From Roseomonas gilardii subsp. gilardii (GTDB taxonomy: Bacteria > Pseudomonadota > Alphaproteobacteria > Acetobacterales > Acetobacteraceae), in the NCBI RefSeq assembly GCF_023078375.1, contig NZ_CP095554.1, forward strand, positions 1,724,501-1,788,500: a stretch of DNA of 64,000 nucleotides, read 5' to 3'. The translations under genes were made by a program, and so were the position numbers. Positions within the stretch are counted from its first letter, which is position 1. Every line of letters begins with the position of its first letter. The notes beneath the pieces were generated by a model. It was not told where the DNA came from, made no database searches, and saw nothing but the letters and a program-made list of their open reading frames with translations. Shown here piece after piece: positions 16,438 through 23,746 of the stretch.

Positions 16438-16857
16438 TCATTCCCCGATCAGATGCAGCACCACCTCCCGCCGATGGGCCGCCGCGCGGTGCTCGAACAG
16501 GTAGATCCCCTGCCACATGCCCAGGACCGGCCGCCCCTCGGCCACCGGCACGGAAAGCTGGGTCTGCGTCAGCGCGGCGCGCAGATGCGCCGGCATGTCG
16601 TCGGGCCCCTCGTCGTCATGCCGGTAAAGGCCCCGCGCCTCGGGCGCGATCCGCCGGAAGAAGGCTTCCAGGTCGGCCCGCGCATCCGGCGAGGCATTCT
16701 CCTGCACCAGCAGCGATGCCGAGGTATGCCGGCACCAGATCGTGAGCAGCCCGGTCACGATCCCCTGGCTCGCCACCCAGCGGCGGATGGGGGTGGTCAT
16801 CTCGACCAGCCCGGCACCCGGCGTCTCGACCGGGAGGGTATGGAGGGCCTGTCGCAT
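16438..16857 (-). CDS. YjbQ family protein (UPF0047)
   Basis: The 139-residue product carries the YjbQ signature: WCRHTSASLLVQENASPDARADLE in the middle and GMWQGIYLFEHR near the end. Family members are small trimeric proteins named secondary thiamine-phosphate synthase enzymes from in vitro work on E. coli YjbQ; their true role is unclear. The start chosen (MRQALHTLP) has an aggcgac-type ribosome region. The open frame runs 36 codons further upstream, but those residues look non-coding. It lies 19 bases downstream of the PACE gene on the same strand. Confidence 0.88.
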   Translation of the reverse strand: MRQALHTLPVETPGAGLVEMTTPIRRWVASQGIVTGLLTIWCRHTSASLLVQENASPDARADLEAFFRRIAPEARGLYRHDDEGPDDMPAHLRAALTQTQLSVPVAEGRPVLGMWQGIYLFEHRAAAHRREVVLHLIGE

Positions 16858-16876
16858 GTCGCCTTCCTGGCGGGGG

Positions 16877-17326
16877 TCAGGCCCGGGCCGGCAGGCTGTC
16901 CGCCTGTGCCCGCCGCTCCGGGATCGGGAAGATCCGGTCATAGGCGAGATTGAAGACGAAGGCATAGGCCACGTAGAAGCCCGCGATCGCGATATCCATG
17001 ACGAAGGCTTCCATCAGGCTGATGCCGAGATACCAGGCGATGGCCGGGAGCAGCATCACCAGCAGACCGGCCTCGAACAGGATGGCGTGCAGGACGCGCA
17101 GGGGCAACGTCTTCTCCACCCGGCCCCGCAGGGCCAGCATCGCCCGGTCGAAGCCCAGATTGTAGAGGTAGTTCCAGATCGCGGCGGCGAAGACGCTGCC
17201 GACGCCGATGACCCCCATCTTCTCCACCGACAGGCCGAAGAGCCAGGAGCCGAGCGGCAGGACCAGGGCGAGGCCGACGATCTCGAACAGGATGGTATGA
17301 CGGATGCGATCCGCTGTGCTGCGCAT
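16877..17326 (-). CDS. PACE-family proton-linked efflux protein (AceI-like)
   Basis: The 149-residue membrane protein has four helices arranged as two tandem pairs. Each pair begins with the family pattern RxRHTILFE / RVLHAILFE. Glu15 in helix 1 falls at the same position as the essential Glu15 of AceI, the chlorhexidine exporter of Acinetobacter. PACE proteins export cationic biocides and perhaps short-chain diamines using the proton gradient. A divergent LysR gene 100 bases away matches the AceI/AceR arrangement. Confidence 0.88.
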   Translation of the reverse strand: MRSTADRIRHTILFEIVGLALVLPLGSWLFGLSVEKMGVIGVGSVFAAAIWNYLYNLGFDRAMLALRGRVEKTLPLRVLHAILFEAGLLVMLLPAIAWYLGISLMEAFVMDIAIAGFYVAYAFVFNLAYDRIFPIPERRAQADSLPARA

Positions 17327-17400
17327 GGATGGACCTTGTGTGCGGCTGGCGTTGTTGCGGGGTTTCTATCGCCTTTTAGCCGGTGGTAAAGTTGGATGCC

Positions 17401-17415
17401 ATCGTTTTGGACGAT
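17401..17415. promoter_or_regulatory. LysR-type operator candidate between PACE and LysR genes
   Basis: ATCGTTTTGGACGAT is a perfect 5-base inverted repeat with a 5-base spacer and ends 11 bases before the LysR start. A second pair, CTATCG at 17366-17371 and CGATAG at 17412-17417, spans 52 bases. Both suit a LysR dimer pair controlling the divergent genes. Confidence 0.5.
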
Positions 17416-17426
17416 AGATCGCCGCC

Positions 17427-18335
17427 ATGAGCGTGTCCCTCGACCAACTCCAGGCCTTCGTGGCCGCCGCCGAGACCGGCTCCTTCTCCGCCGCCGCCCG
17501 CCGCCTGCGCCGGGCGCAGTCGGTGGTCAGCACCCATGTCGCCAATCTGGAAACCGATCTCGGGCTGGAGCTCTTCCGCCGCGAGGGCCGCAATCCCAGC
17601 CTGACCCGCGCCGGCCAGCGGCTGCTGCAGGAGGCGCGGGTGGTGCTGGAGCGGCGGGAGCATCTGATCGGCGTGGCGCGCAGCCTGGAGGAAGCGGTGG
17701 AGGACCGCCTGGTCCTCGCCATCGACGAGCTCTATCCGGAAAGCGCGCTCGGCAGCCTCTTCGCCGATTTCGCCCGGCACTTCCCCTTCGTGGAGCTGGA
17801 GATCCTCTTCTCCCTGATGGAGGATGTCAGCCAGCTCGTGCTGGAGGGGAAGGCCGATCTCGGCATCCAGTGGCGGCCGGAAGTGCTGCCGACCGAGCTG
17901 GGCTTCCACACGCTGGGCTGGGTGCCGCTGAAGCTGGTCTGCGGCCGCGACCATCCGCTGGCCAAGGAGCGGGTGGAATGGGAGGAGCTGAAGCGGCACC
18001 GCCAGATCATGCTCGCCACCCGCAGCGAGAGCCGCGAGAAGAGCCGGCTCCGCGTCGCGGCCGAGGTCTGGTGGGTGGAGAGCCACTGGGTGATCCTGGA
18101 ATTCGTGAAGCACGGGATCGGCTGGGCCTTCGCCTCCGACCATGTGATCGCGGCCTCCCCGGCGGCGCCGGACCTCGTCACGCCGGAACTCCAGTTCGAC
18201 CGGGGCGACTGGCCCGTGGCGCTGGAAATGGTCTGGCACAAGCAGCGCCCCTCCGGCCCCGCCGCCGCCTGGTTGCGGCAGAGGCTGGCGGCGGAACGGA
18301 TCGGGGCAGGGGCCGGAGCAGGTGCCACGGCCTGA
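17427..18335 (+). CDS. LysR-family regulator, AceR-like position
   Basis: This 302-residue protein has a typical N-terminal winged helix-turn-helix (FVAAAETGSFSAAARRLRRAQSVVSTHVANLETDLG, residues 10-45) and a periplasmic-binding-like effector domain from about residue 90. It is divergent from the PACE exporter gene and probably activates it in the presence of the exporter's substrate. The inducer cannot be read from the sequence. Confidence 0.88.
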   Translation: MSVSLDQLQAFVAAAETGSFSAAARRLRRAQSVVSTHVANLETDLGLELFRREGRNPSLTRAGQRLLQEARVVLERREHLIGVARSLEEAVEDRLVLAIDELYPESALGSLFADFARHFPFVELEILFSLMEDVSQLVLEGKADLGIQWRPEVLPTELGFHTLGWVPLKLVCGRDHPLAKERVEWEELKRHRQIMLATRSESREKSRLRVAAEVWWVESHWVILEFVKHGIGWAFASDHVIAASPAAPDLVTPELQFDRGDWPVALEMVWHKQRPSGPAAAWLRQRLAAERIGAGAGAGATA

Positions 18336-18349
18336 TCCGGGAAGATGGG

Positions 18350-20386
18350 TCAGCCGCGCAGGAACGCCGCATGCGTGGTGGCGATCTCGGCCATCTCCCG
18401 CAGCAGCACCGCGCCGCGTTGCAGGGCATGCGCCTTCCCCATGCCGTCGCTGCCCTCCGCCGCGCGGGCCAGGCGCGAGAAGCGGCTGGCCGCCCCCCGC
18501 GCGGCACGGGCGAGCGAGACCGGATCGGCTTCCGCCAGACGCCTCAGCACGGCGGCCAGCGGCCGTTGCGCCGGCCCGATCCCCTTCGTCAGCCGCTGCA
18601 GCCGGATGGCGCCGTCACCGATGGCCAGCGCCGCCAGCACGCCGCGCAACTCGGCCTCCGCCTGTTCGGCCCGCACGATGGAGGCGGTGGCGAGGTGCCG
18701 GCCCAGCCGGTCGGCGGTGCGGCTGAGCCAGGCCTCGGGCGACCAGGCTCCGGGGCTGCGGCCGATCAGGGCGAGGTCACGCCGGATCGCCGCATGCAGG
18801 CGGCGCCGCGCGGCCAGCCGGTCCGGCGGAAAGAGCAGGGTGAAGATCGCGGTGGCGCAGGCCATCCCCAGCAGCAGGGCCACCACGCCGTTGAAGAAGC
18901 CGGATGCGGTGGCCCGCTCCGCATTCTGCGGGCCGACGAGGTCCCAGAAGAAGATGGCGAAGGCCGAGCCCTGCGCGGCGGTGCGCGGATGGCGCATGGC
19001 GATGCCGCCGGGAACCAGGAAGAACGTCATCACCAGCGCCAGCATGGCGAAGCCGGAGACCGCGGGGAGCAGCACGAAGTTGCAGAAGCCGGCGGCGAGG
19101 GCCGACCACGCCGCGCCCTTCAGGAAGCCGAGGCCGCCCGCGACCGGATTGTCGCGGGTGGCGAAGATCGCGCAGACCACGCCGACGATGGTGACGAAGC
19201 CGCTGCCCGAGGACCAGGCCGTCACGATCCAGATGCAGGCTGCCGCCAGCACGGCCAGCGTGGCGCGGATGCCGTTCTGCGCGGCGGCGACGCGGTCGAT
19301 ATGGAAGGCGAAGCGCAGGCGGGAGGGCGGCGGGTTCGGCCGGGCGAGGATTGCCTGCCGCGCCAGGGCCTGTTGCAAAGCCGCGAGCAGCGTCTCCAGC
19401 CGGTCGAGCAAGGGCAGGCCGGGGGCGGCAGGATCCTGCCGGACCTGGGATGCGAAGGCGGCGTCCACCCTGTCCCTCAACTCGCTGACCTCGGCCTGCC
19501 GCCCGCCGGGATCGGTGGTGACGCCTTCCAGCAGGGCGGCGGCCTGGGCGATCAGGCCGGCCGTATCGGCGCCGGAGGCGCGCGGCAGGTTCTCGCGGAG
19601 CGTCTGGGCGGCGGCGAGCTGCGCCAGGGTCGCGGCGGTGGCGGCGCGGACATGGCCCAGCCGGCGCCGGATCGTCGCGGAGGCCGCGGCCGCGTATTCC
19701 GCCGCCGTGTCCAGCGCCACCGCGCCGGCGAAGAGCCGGTGCAGCGCGGCGCCCGAGGCGGCTTCGCCCCGCAGCGCGCGGCCGCAGATCCCCGCCGCCT
19801 GGCGGAGATAGGAATCGAGCTTCTGCCGCGTTTCGGCCTGCGCCGCGCCGGGGGCGAAGAGCAGGCTGAACAAGGCTTCGACCAGGATGCCGAGCAGGAC
19901 ATAGGTGACGCGGGCCGTGGCGATGTCGAAGACCTGTTCCGGTGCCGCGACCGAATCCATGGCGATGATGGCGGCGGTGTAGCCCGCCAGGACGGCGCCA
20001 TAGGCCCGGAAGTTGCGCAGCGCCGAGGCGACCCCTGTGCAGAGGCCGATCCAGACCGCCAGGGCCGGTAGGAAAAGCTCCGGCGTCTGGGCGAAGCCCG
20101 CGATCAGCAGGATGGCGATGCAGGCCCCGGACAGGGTGCCCAGGGCGCGGTACCAGCTCTTGGACAGGGTCATGCCACGGCTGCCCTGCGCCACGATCCA
20201 CACCGTCATCGCGGCCCATTTCGGGCTGTCCAGATCCAGCAGGAAGGCGATGTGGAGCGCGGTCAGCGAGGCCGCGGTGTTGCGCAGGGCGAAGCCGATC
20301 CCCGACCAGGACATGCCGGGAGGAGGAGCCAGAAGCCTTGCCCAGAGCCGGGCAGGCTGGGCGGGCTGGCCGAGGGAGGCGCTCAT
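18350..20386 (-). CDS. FUSC-family aromatic acid efflux protein, AaeB-like
   Basis: The 678-residue membrane protein has the tandem FUSC layout: about five to six helices near residues 30-165, a long soluble helical region (about 180-370), a second helix cluster (about 385-530) and a soluble C-terminus. The first cluster holds LDLDSPKWAAMTVWIVAQGSRGMTLSKSWYRALGTLSGA, a strong family motif. AaeB relatives export hydroxybenzoates. The divergent LysR gene copies the aaeR-aaeB arrangement, but the adaptor AaeA and small AaeX are absent, which is unusual. Convergent with the LysR gene ending at 18335. Confidence 0.85.
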   Translation of the reverse strand: MSASLGQPAQPARLWARLLAPPPGMSWSGIGFALRNTAASLTALHIAFLLDLDSPKWAAMTVWIVAQGSRGMTLSKSWYRALGTLSGACIAILLIAGFAQTPELFLPALAVWIGLCTGVASALRNFRAYGAVLAGYTAAIIAMDSVAAPEQVFDIATARVTYVLLGILVEALFSLLFAPGAAQAETRQKLDSYLRQAAGICGRALRGEAASGAALHRLFAGAVALDTAAEYAAAASATIRRRLGHVRAATAATLAQLAAAQTLRENLPRASGADTAGLIAQAAALLEGVTTDPGGRQAEVSELRDRVDAAFASQVRQDPAAPGLPLLDRLETLLAALQQALARQAILARPNPPPSRLRFAFHIDRVAAAQNGIRATLAVLAAACIWIVTAWSSGSGFVTIVGVVCAIFATRDNPVAGGLGFLKGAAWSALAAGFCNFVLLPAVSGFAMLALVMTFFLVPGGIAMRHPRTAAQGSAFAIFFWDLVGPQNAERATASGFFNGVVALLLGMACATAIFTLLFPPDRLAARRRLHAAIRRDLALIGRSPGAWSPEAWLSRTADRLGRHLATASIVRAEQAEAELRGVLAALAIGDGAIRLQRLTKGIGPAQRPLAAVLRRLAEADPVSLARAARGAASRFSRLARAAEGSDGMGKAHALQRGAVLLREMAEIATTHAAFLRG

Positions 20387-20478
20387 CGTGCTTCGACGGT
20401 CCTGGCCGGGGGTGACATTCCATGACAGCTAGAGCTTGGCCGCCGCCAGGATAACACTTCTCCTCCGGGAAGGATTTT

Positions 20479-20492
20479 TGCCTGCCTTGGCA
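20479..20492. promoter_or_regulatory. LysR operator candidate between FUSC and LysR genes
   Basis: TGCCTGCCTTGGCA has 4-base inverted arms (TGCC/GGCA) in the 126-base divergent gap, just upstream of the GGAGGAG ribosome site of the LysR gene. It is a plausible autoregulatory site. Confidence 0.35.
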
Positions 20493-20512
20493 TAATCGGA
20501 GGAGTGTGGCCC

Positions 20513-21442
20513 ATGCCCTCGACGCTGATGACCGATCTGGACCGGCTGCGCGTTTTCCTCCGCGTCGTGGAGCGTGGCAGCTTCACCGCCGCCGCGGCGC
20601 AGCTTGGCATGCCGGTCACCAGCGCCAGCCGCAGGGTCCGGGCCCTGGAAGAGGAGCTGGGGGTGCGGCTGCTGCACCGCACGACCCGGCGCGTTTCCGT
20701 CACCGAAGCGGGGCGCGACTTCTATGAGCGCTGCGCCCGGGCCGAGGAGATCCTGGAGGAGGCCGAGGCCTCGGTCCGCGCCCTGCGCGACGAGCCGGAA
20801 GGGACGCTGCGGGTCCTGGTCTCCTACGCGCTGGGCCTCAGCGTGCTGGAGCCGGCCCTGGCCGAATTCCGACACCGCTATCCCAGGGTGCGTCTGGAAC
20901 TGACCTTCGACAACCACCCGCTCGACCTGATCAAGCATGGTTTCGACGTGGCGCTGCGGGCCGGGCCGCTGGCGGATTCCGGCTATGTCATGCGCCGCCT
21001 CGGCCGCTCCCGCGCCCGGCTGGTGGCCAGCCCCGCCTATCTCGACAGGGCCGGGCGGCCGTCAGGGCCCCAGGAACTGACCCGGCACGCGCTGCTGGCC
21101 ATCGGCACCGGGGCACAGCTCACCACCTGGCGGCTGCGCGATGCCATGGGCAATCTGGCGGAGATCACCATCCGCCCCATCCTGGCCTCGAACGAATCCC
21201 TGACCATCCTGAGCCAGGCCGGAAGCGGGGCCGGCATCACCCTGGCCGGGGCTCAGCTGATCGCCGGGCGGCTGGCGGCGGGAGAGCTCGAGACCGTCCT
21301 GCCGCAATGGCACCGGGCCGAGGATGCAGAGGTGGTGGCGCTGTTCCCGTCCCGCGCGACGCTGGACCGGAAGGTCCGCGCCTTCATCGAGTTCGCCACC
21401 GAGATCTTCGCGCCCTGGGCCGGGGAGGAACCATCCCCCTGA
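20513..21442 (+). CDS. LysR-family regulator, AaeR/CrgA-like
   Basis: The 309-residue protein has a helix-turn-helix with FLRVVERGSFTAAAAQLGMPVTSASRRVRALEEELGVRLLHRTTRRVSVTEAG and an effector domain beginning GTLRVLVSYALG. The ATG at 20513 is chosen because GGAGGAG lies 8 bases upstream; the GTG at 20504 overlaps that ribosome site. It is divergent from the FUSC exporter and likely controls it, in analogy with AaeR. Confidence 0.87.
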   Translation: MPSTLMTDLDRLRVFLRVVERGSFTAAAAQLGMPVTSASRRVRALEEELGVRLLHRTTRRVSVTEAGRDFYERCARAEEILEEAEASVRALRDEPEGTLRVLVSYALGLSVLEPALAEFRHRYPRVRLELTFDNHPLDLIKHGFDVALRAGPLADSGYVMRRLGRSRARLVASPAYLDRAGRPSGPQELTRHALLAIGTGAQLTTWRLRDAMGNLAEITIRPILASNESLTILSQAGSGAGITLAGAQLIAGRLAAGELETVLPQWHRAEDAEVVALFPSRATLDRKVRAFIEFATEIFAPWAGEEPSP

Positions 21443-21484
21443 CGATCAGGCGGGAAGCCCGGTGGCGGGGAGCCGTCCGCCCCG

Positions 21485-23116
21485 TCAGCCAGCGCCCTTG
21501 CTGACGTTCCAGAAGACCGGCACCGGGCTGGTCTGCAGCCCTTCCAGGGTCTTGCGGAAGGCGGCGCGGGAGCGGAACTGGCCCGCCGGTATATACGGCA
21601 CCACCTCATAGGCGCGGCGCTGGATCTCCTCGATCAGGGCCTGGCGGCGGGTGGGGTCGCTCTCCTCCCACCAGGCGCGGCGCAGCTCCTCCAGCTTCGC
21701 GTCGCAGGGCCAGCCGGCGAGGCCGCCCTGGCAGGGGGAGGCGAGGTAGAGGCTGGACAGCGGGTCGCCGCCATCGAGCACATTGCCCACGGTGATGAAC
21801 AGGTTCCAGCCCCCCTGCTCCACCGGCTCCCGCTTGTTGCGGCGGGCGGTCAGGGTGGCGAAGTCGCTGGCCACCTGATCCACCTTCAGGCCGATCTTGC
21901 GGAAGGCTTCCGCCATCACCGTGGTCGCGGCATGGTTGGCGGAAAGATCCGTGGCATCGAGGAAGACCACCGGCCGCCCGTCATAGCCGGACTCCTTCAG
22001 CAGCGCCCGCGCCTTGTCGGGATCGGGCTTCTCCAGCCCCTCGGCGCCTGCCTTCGTTTCCAGGGAGGTGCCGCAATAGAAGAAGGCCGGGCACCATTCC
22101 ACGCGGTCCTCCTCGGCCACGCCGATGGCATCCAGCACGTCGCGCTGGCTGATCGCATGCAGCAGGGCCTGCCGGGCGCGGGCGTCGTTGAAGGGCGGCT
22201 GCTGGTGGTTCGGCCGCAGCCAGATCTGCGAGCCGATCGGGTCGATCGCCTTCAGCCGGATCTTCGGATCGGCTTCCAGCAGCGGATAGAGGTCGGAGGG
22301 CGGCAGCTCCCAGTAGTCGATCTCGCCCGAGGTCAGGGCGGCGGCGGCGGTGGCGGCATCGGGGATGGAGCGCCATTCGATGCGGTCCACCTTCGCGACC
22401 TTGCCCCCGGCCAGCCCGTCCGCGGGTTCCGGGCGCGGCCTGTAGGCCGGGTTCCGGCGATAGATGGCGCGGTCGCCGACCCGCCACTGGTTCCGCTCGA
22501 AGATGAAGGGGCCGGAGCCGGTGGCATCGGTGATCTGGGTGGTGGCCGGCGTCTGGGCGATGCGCTCCGGCATCACGAAGAGCGCGCTGGCGGTGGGGCG
22601 GGCCAGGGCCTGCTCGATCAGCGCGAAGGGGCGGGACAGGGTGATGGTGAAGCTGCGTTCGTCCTCCACGGCGATCGCGGAGGTGGCGGCGGCCAGCGCC
22701 CGGCCCACCACGTCGCGCTGGCTCCATCGCTGGATGGAGGCCACCGCATCCGCCGCCCGCACCGGCTGCCCGTCATGGAAGCTCAGCCCCTCGCGCAGGG
22801 TGAAGCGGTGGCGCAGCCCGTCCGGAGAGGTCTCGTGGCTCTCCACCATCTGGGGACGGGGCTCGCCCCTGGAGTTCAGCGCATAGAGCTGGTCATAGAC
22901 CAGGAAGCCATGGTTGCGCGCGAAGGTCGCGGTGGAAGCGACCGGATCGATGCTCGCGAGGTCGTTGCGCAGGACGATGCGCAGCGTGCTCTCCTCGGCA
23001 TGCAGGGCGGGGGAGAGGAGCATCCCGGCCAGGGCAAGCAGCGCGCCGCCGAGCAGGCCGGCGGCGCTGCGCCGGCGCAAGGCGGGGTTGTCCTTCGGAA
23101 GCGGTGTCCGGGGCAT
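21485..23116 (-). CDS. Family 5 ABC solute-binding protein
   Basis: The 543-residue periplasmic receptor has a Tat-like leader (LRRRSAAGLLGGALLALAGMLL, ending near residue 40) and the family opening LRIVLRNDLASIDPVASTATFARNHGFLVYDQLYAL. The later segments AIPxQ-like HAISQRDVLDAIG and LLKESGYDGRPVVFL are typical of lobe II. Relatives bind peptides, nickel, opines or sugars. No transporter genes adjoin it, so it must share a permease encoded elsewhere or act alone; the ligand is unknown. It lies convergent with the LysR gene ending at 21442. Confidence 0.88.
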   Translation of the reverse strand: MPRTPLPKDNPALRRRSAAGLLGGALLALAGMLLSPALHAEESTLRIVLRNDLASIDPVASTATFARNHGFLVYDQLYALNSRGEPRPQMVESHETSPDGLRHRFTLREGLSFHDGQPVRAADAVASIQRWSQRDVVGRALAAATSAIAVEDERSFTITLSRPFALIEQALARPTASALFVMPERIAQTPATTQITDATGSGPFIFERNQWRVGDRAIYRRNPAYRPRPEPADGLAGGKVAKVDRIEWRSIPDAATAAAALTSGEIDYWELPPSDLYPLLEADPKIRLKAIDPIGSQIWLRPNHQQPPFNDARARQALLHAISQRDVLDAIGVAEEDRVEWCPAFFYCGTSLETKAGAEGLEKPDPDKARALLKESGYDGRPVVFLDATDLSANHAATTVMAEAFRKIGLKVDQVASDFATLTARRNKREPVEQGGWNLFITVGNVLDGGDPLSSLYLASPCQGGLAGWPCDAKLEELRRAWWEESDPTRRQALIEEIQRRAYEVVPYIPAGQFRSRAAFRKTLEGLQTSPVPVFWNVSKGAG

Positions 23117-23202
23117 GAATCGGTCCTCCCTGTGTCCGGCCTGCGCCTGGCGGCTTCTGGCTCTGGTGGGGCGGCCACTGCGCCGCCTCGTCGCCCCCGC
23201 AT

Positions 23203-23243
23203 ATGCGGCAGGCGGTTCCCCGGGGGCAAACCGCTTGCCGCAT
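23203..23243. repeat. Strong 15-base-pair inverted repeat in an intergenic region
   Basis: ATGCGGCAGGCGGTT (23203-23217) pairs with AACCGCTTGCCGCAT (23229-23243), with one G-T pair, around a loop holding CCCCGGGGG. It lies between the divergent binding-protein and KGG-protein genes and could be an operator or a leader hairpin of either. Confidence 0.6.
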
Positions 23244-23373
23244 GGCTGTCATCCCCGGGGGCATGGCTTCCGCCGTCCCGGGCTTCCGGGGCTGGCGACG
23301 AAGCCATCCGGCCACCGGCACGTTTCCCTGCCAGGCGCGGCTTCTTGGGGCCGCCGTATCAGGGAGAGGCAGG

Positions 23374-23700
23374 ATGGCGACGGGACGCGGCGGCAAGGAC
23401 GCTTACACCGACAAGCAGAAGCGCCAGGCCGAGCATATCGAGGAAAGCTACGAGCACCGTGGCGTGCCGGAGAAGGAGGCCGAGGCGCGCGCCTGGGCCA
23501 CGGTGAACAAGCAGGATGGCGGCGGCAAGAAGAGCGGCTCCGGCCGCGGGCACGCTGTCTCGCATGAGCCCTCGCGGAAGGGTGGCCATCTCGGCGGAGA
23601 AGCCTCGGCATCCCGGCCCGCGAGCGAACGCTCCGCCTCCGCGAGGAAGGCGGCGGAAACCCGCCGCCGTAATGCCAGCCACGGGGCGCATCACCACTGA
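23374..23700 (+). CDS. Small basic Gly/Ser-rich protein of the 'plasmid stabilization protein' family
   Basis: The 108-residue protein begins with a conserved block (DAYTDKQKRQAEHIEESYE and HRGVPEKEAEARAWATVNKQDGGGKKSGSGRG) found in many proteobacterial proteins that databases name plasmid stabilization proteins without good evidence. A low-complexity tail rich in Ser, Ala, Arg and His follows, ending HHH. It looks disordered and could bind nucleic acid. The start follows a gggagaggcagg ribosome site. A hairpin shared with the convergent ATPase gene ends it. Nothing here supports a plasmid origin. Confidence 0.75.
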   Translation: MATGRGGKDAYTDKQKRQAEHIEESYEHRGVPEKEAEARAWATVNKQDGGGKKSGSGRGHAVSHEPSRKGGHLGGEASASRPASERSASARKAAETRRRNASHGAHHH

Positions 23701-23706
23701 AGGCAC

Positions 23707-23738
23707 CATGCCGGAGCCGCGGGAGCGGCCCCGGCATG
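23707..23738. terminator. Bidirectional hairpin between convergent genes
   Basis: CATGCCGG-A-GCCGC pairs with GCGGC-C-CCGGCATG in a 14-position stem with one mismatch and a GGGA loop. It separates the small basic protein gene from the convergent GHKL ATPase gene. Confidence 0.65.
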
Positions 23739-23746
23739 ACAGTCAG

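Noticed and set aside
16433-16451. Direct repeat CCCCGATCA twice
   Set aside because: It lies between and partly inside the end of the YjbQ gene and is explained by coding sequence and chance; no function is suggested.
16858-16965. N-terminal extension of the YjbQ frame
   Set aside because: It overlaps the end of the PACE gene in another phase and shows no family similarity.
23374-23700. Plasmid origin suggested by the family name 'plasmid stabilization protein'
   Set aside because: The name is weakly founded, and no replication, partition or mobilisation gene is nearby; the genes around it look chromosomal.
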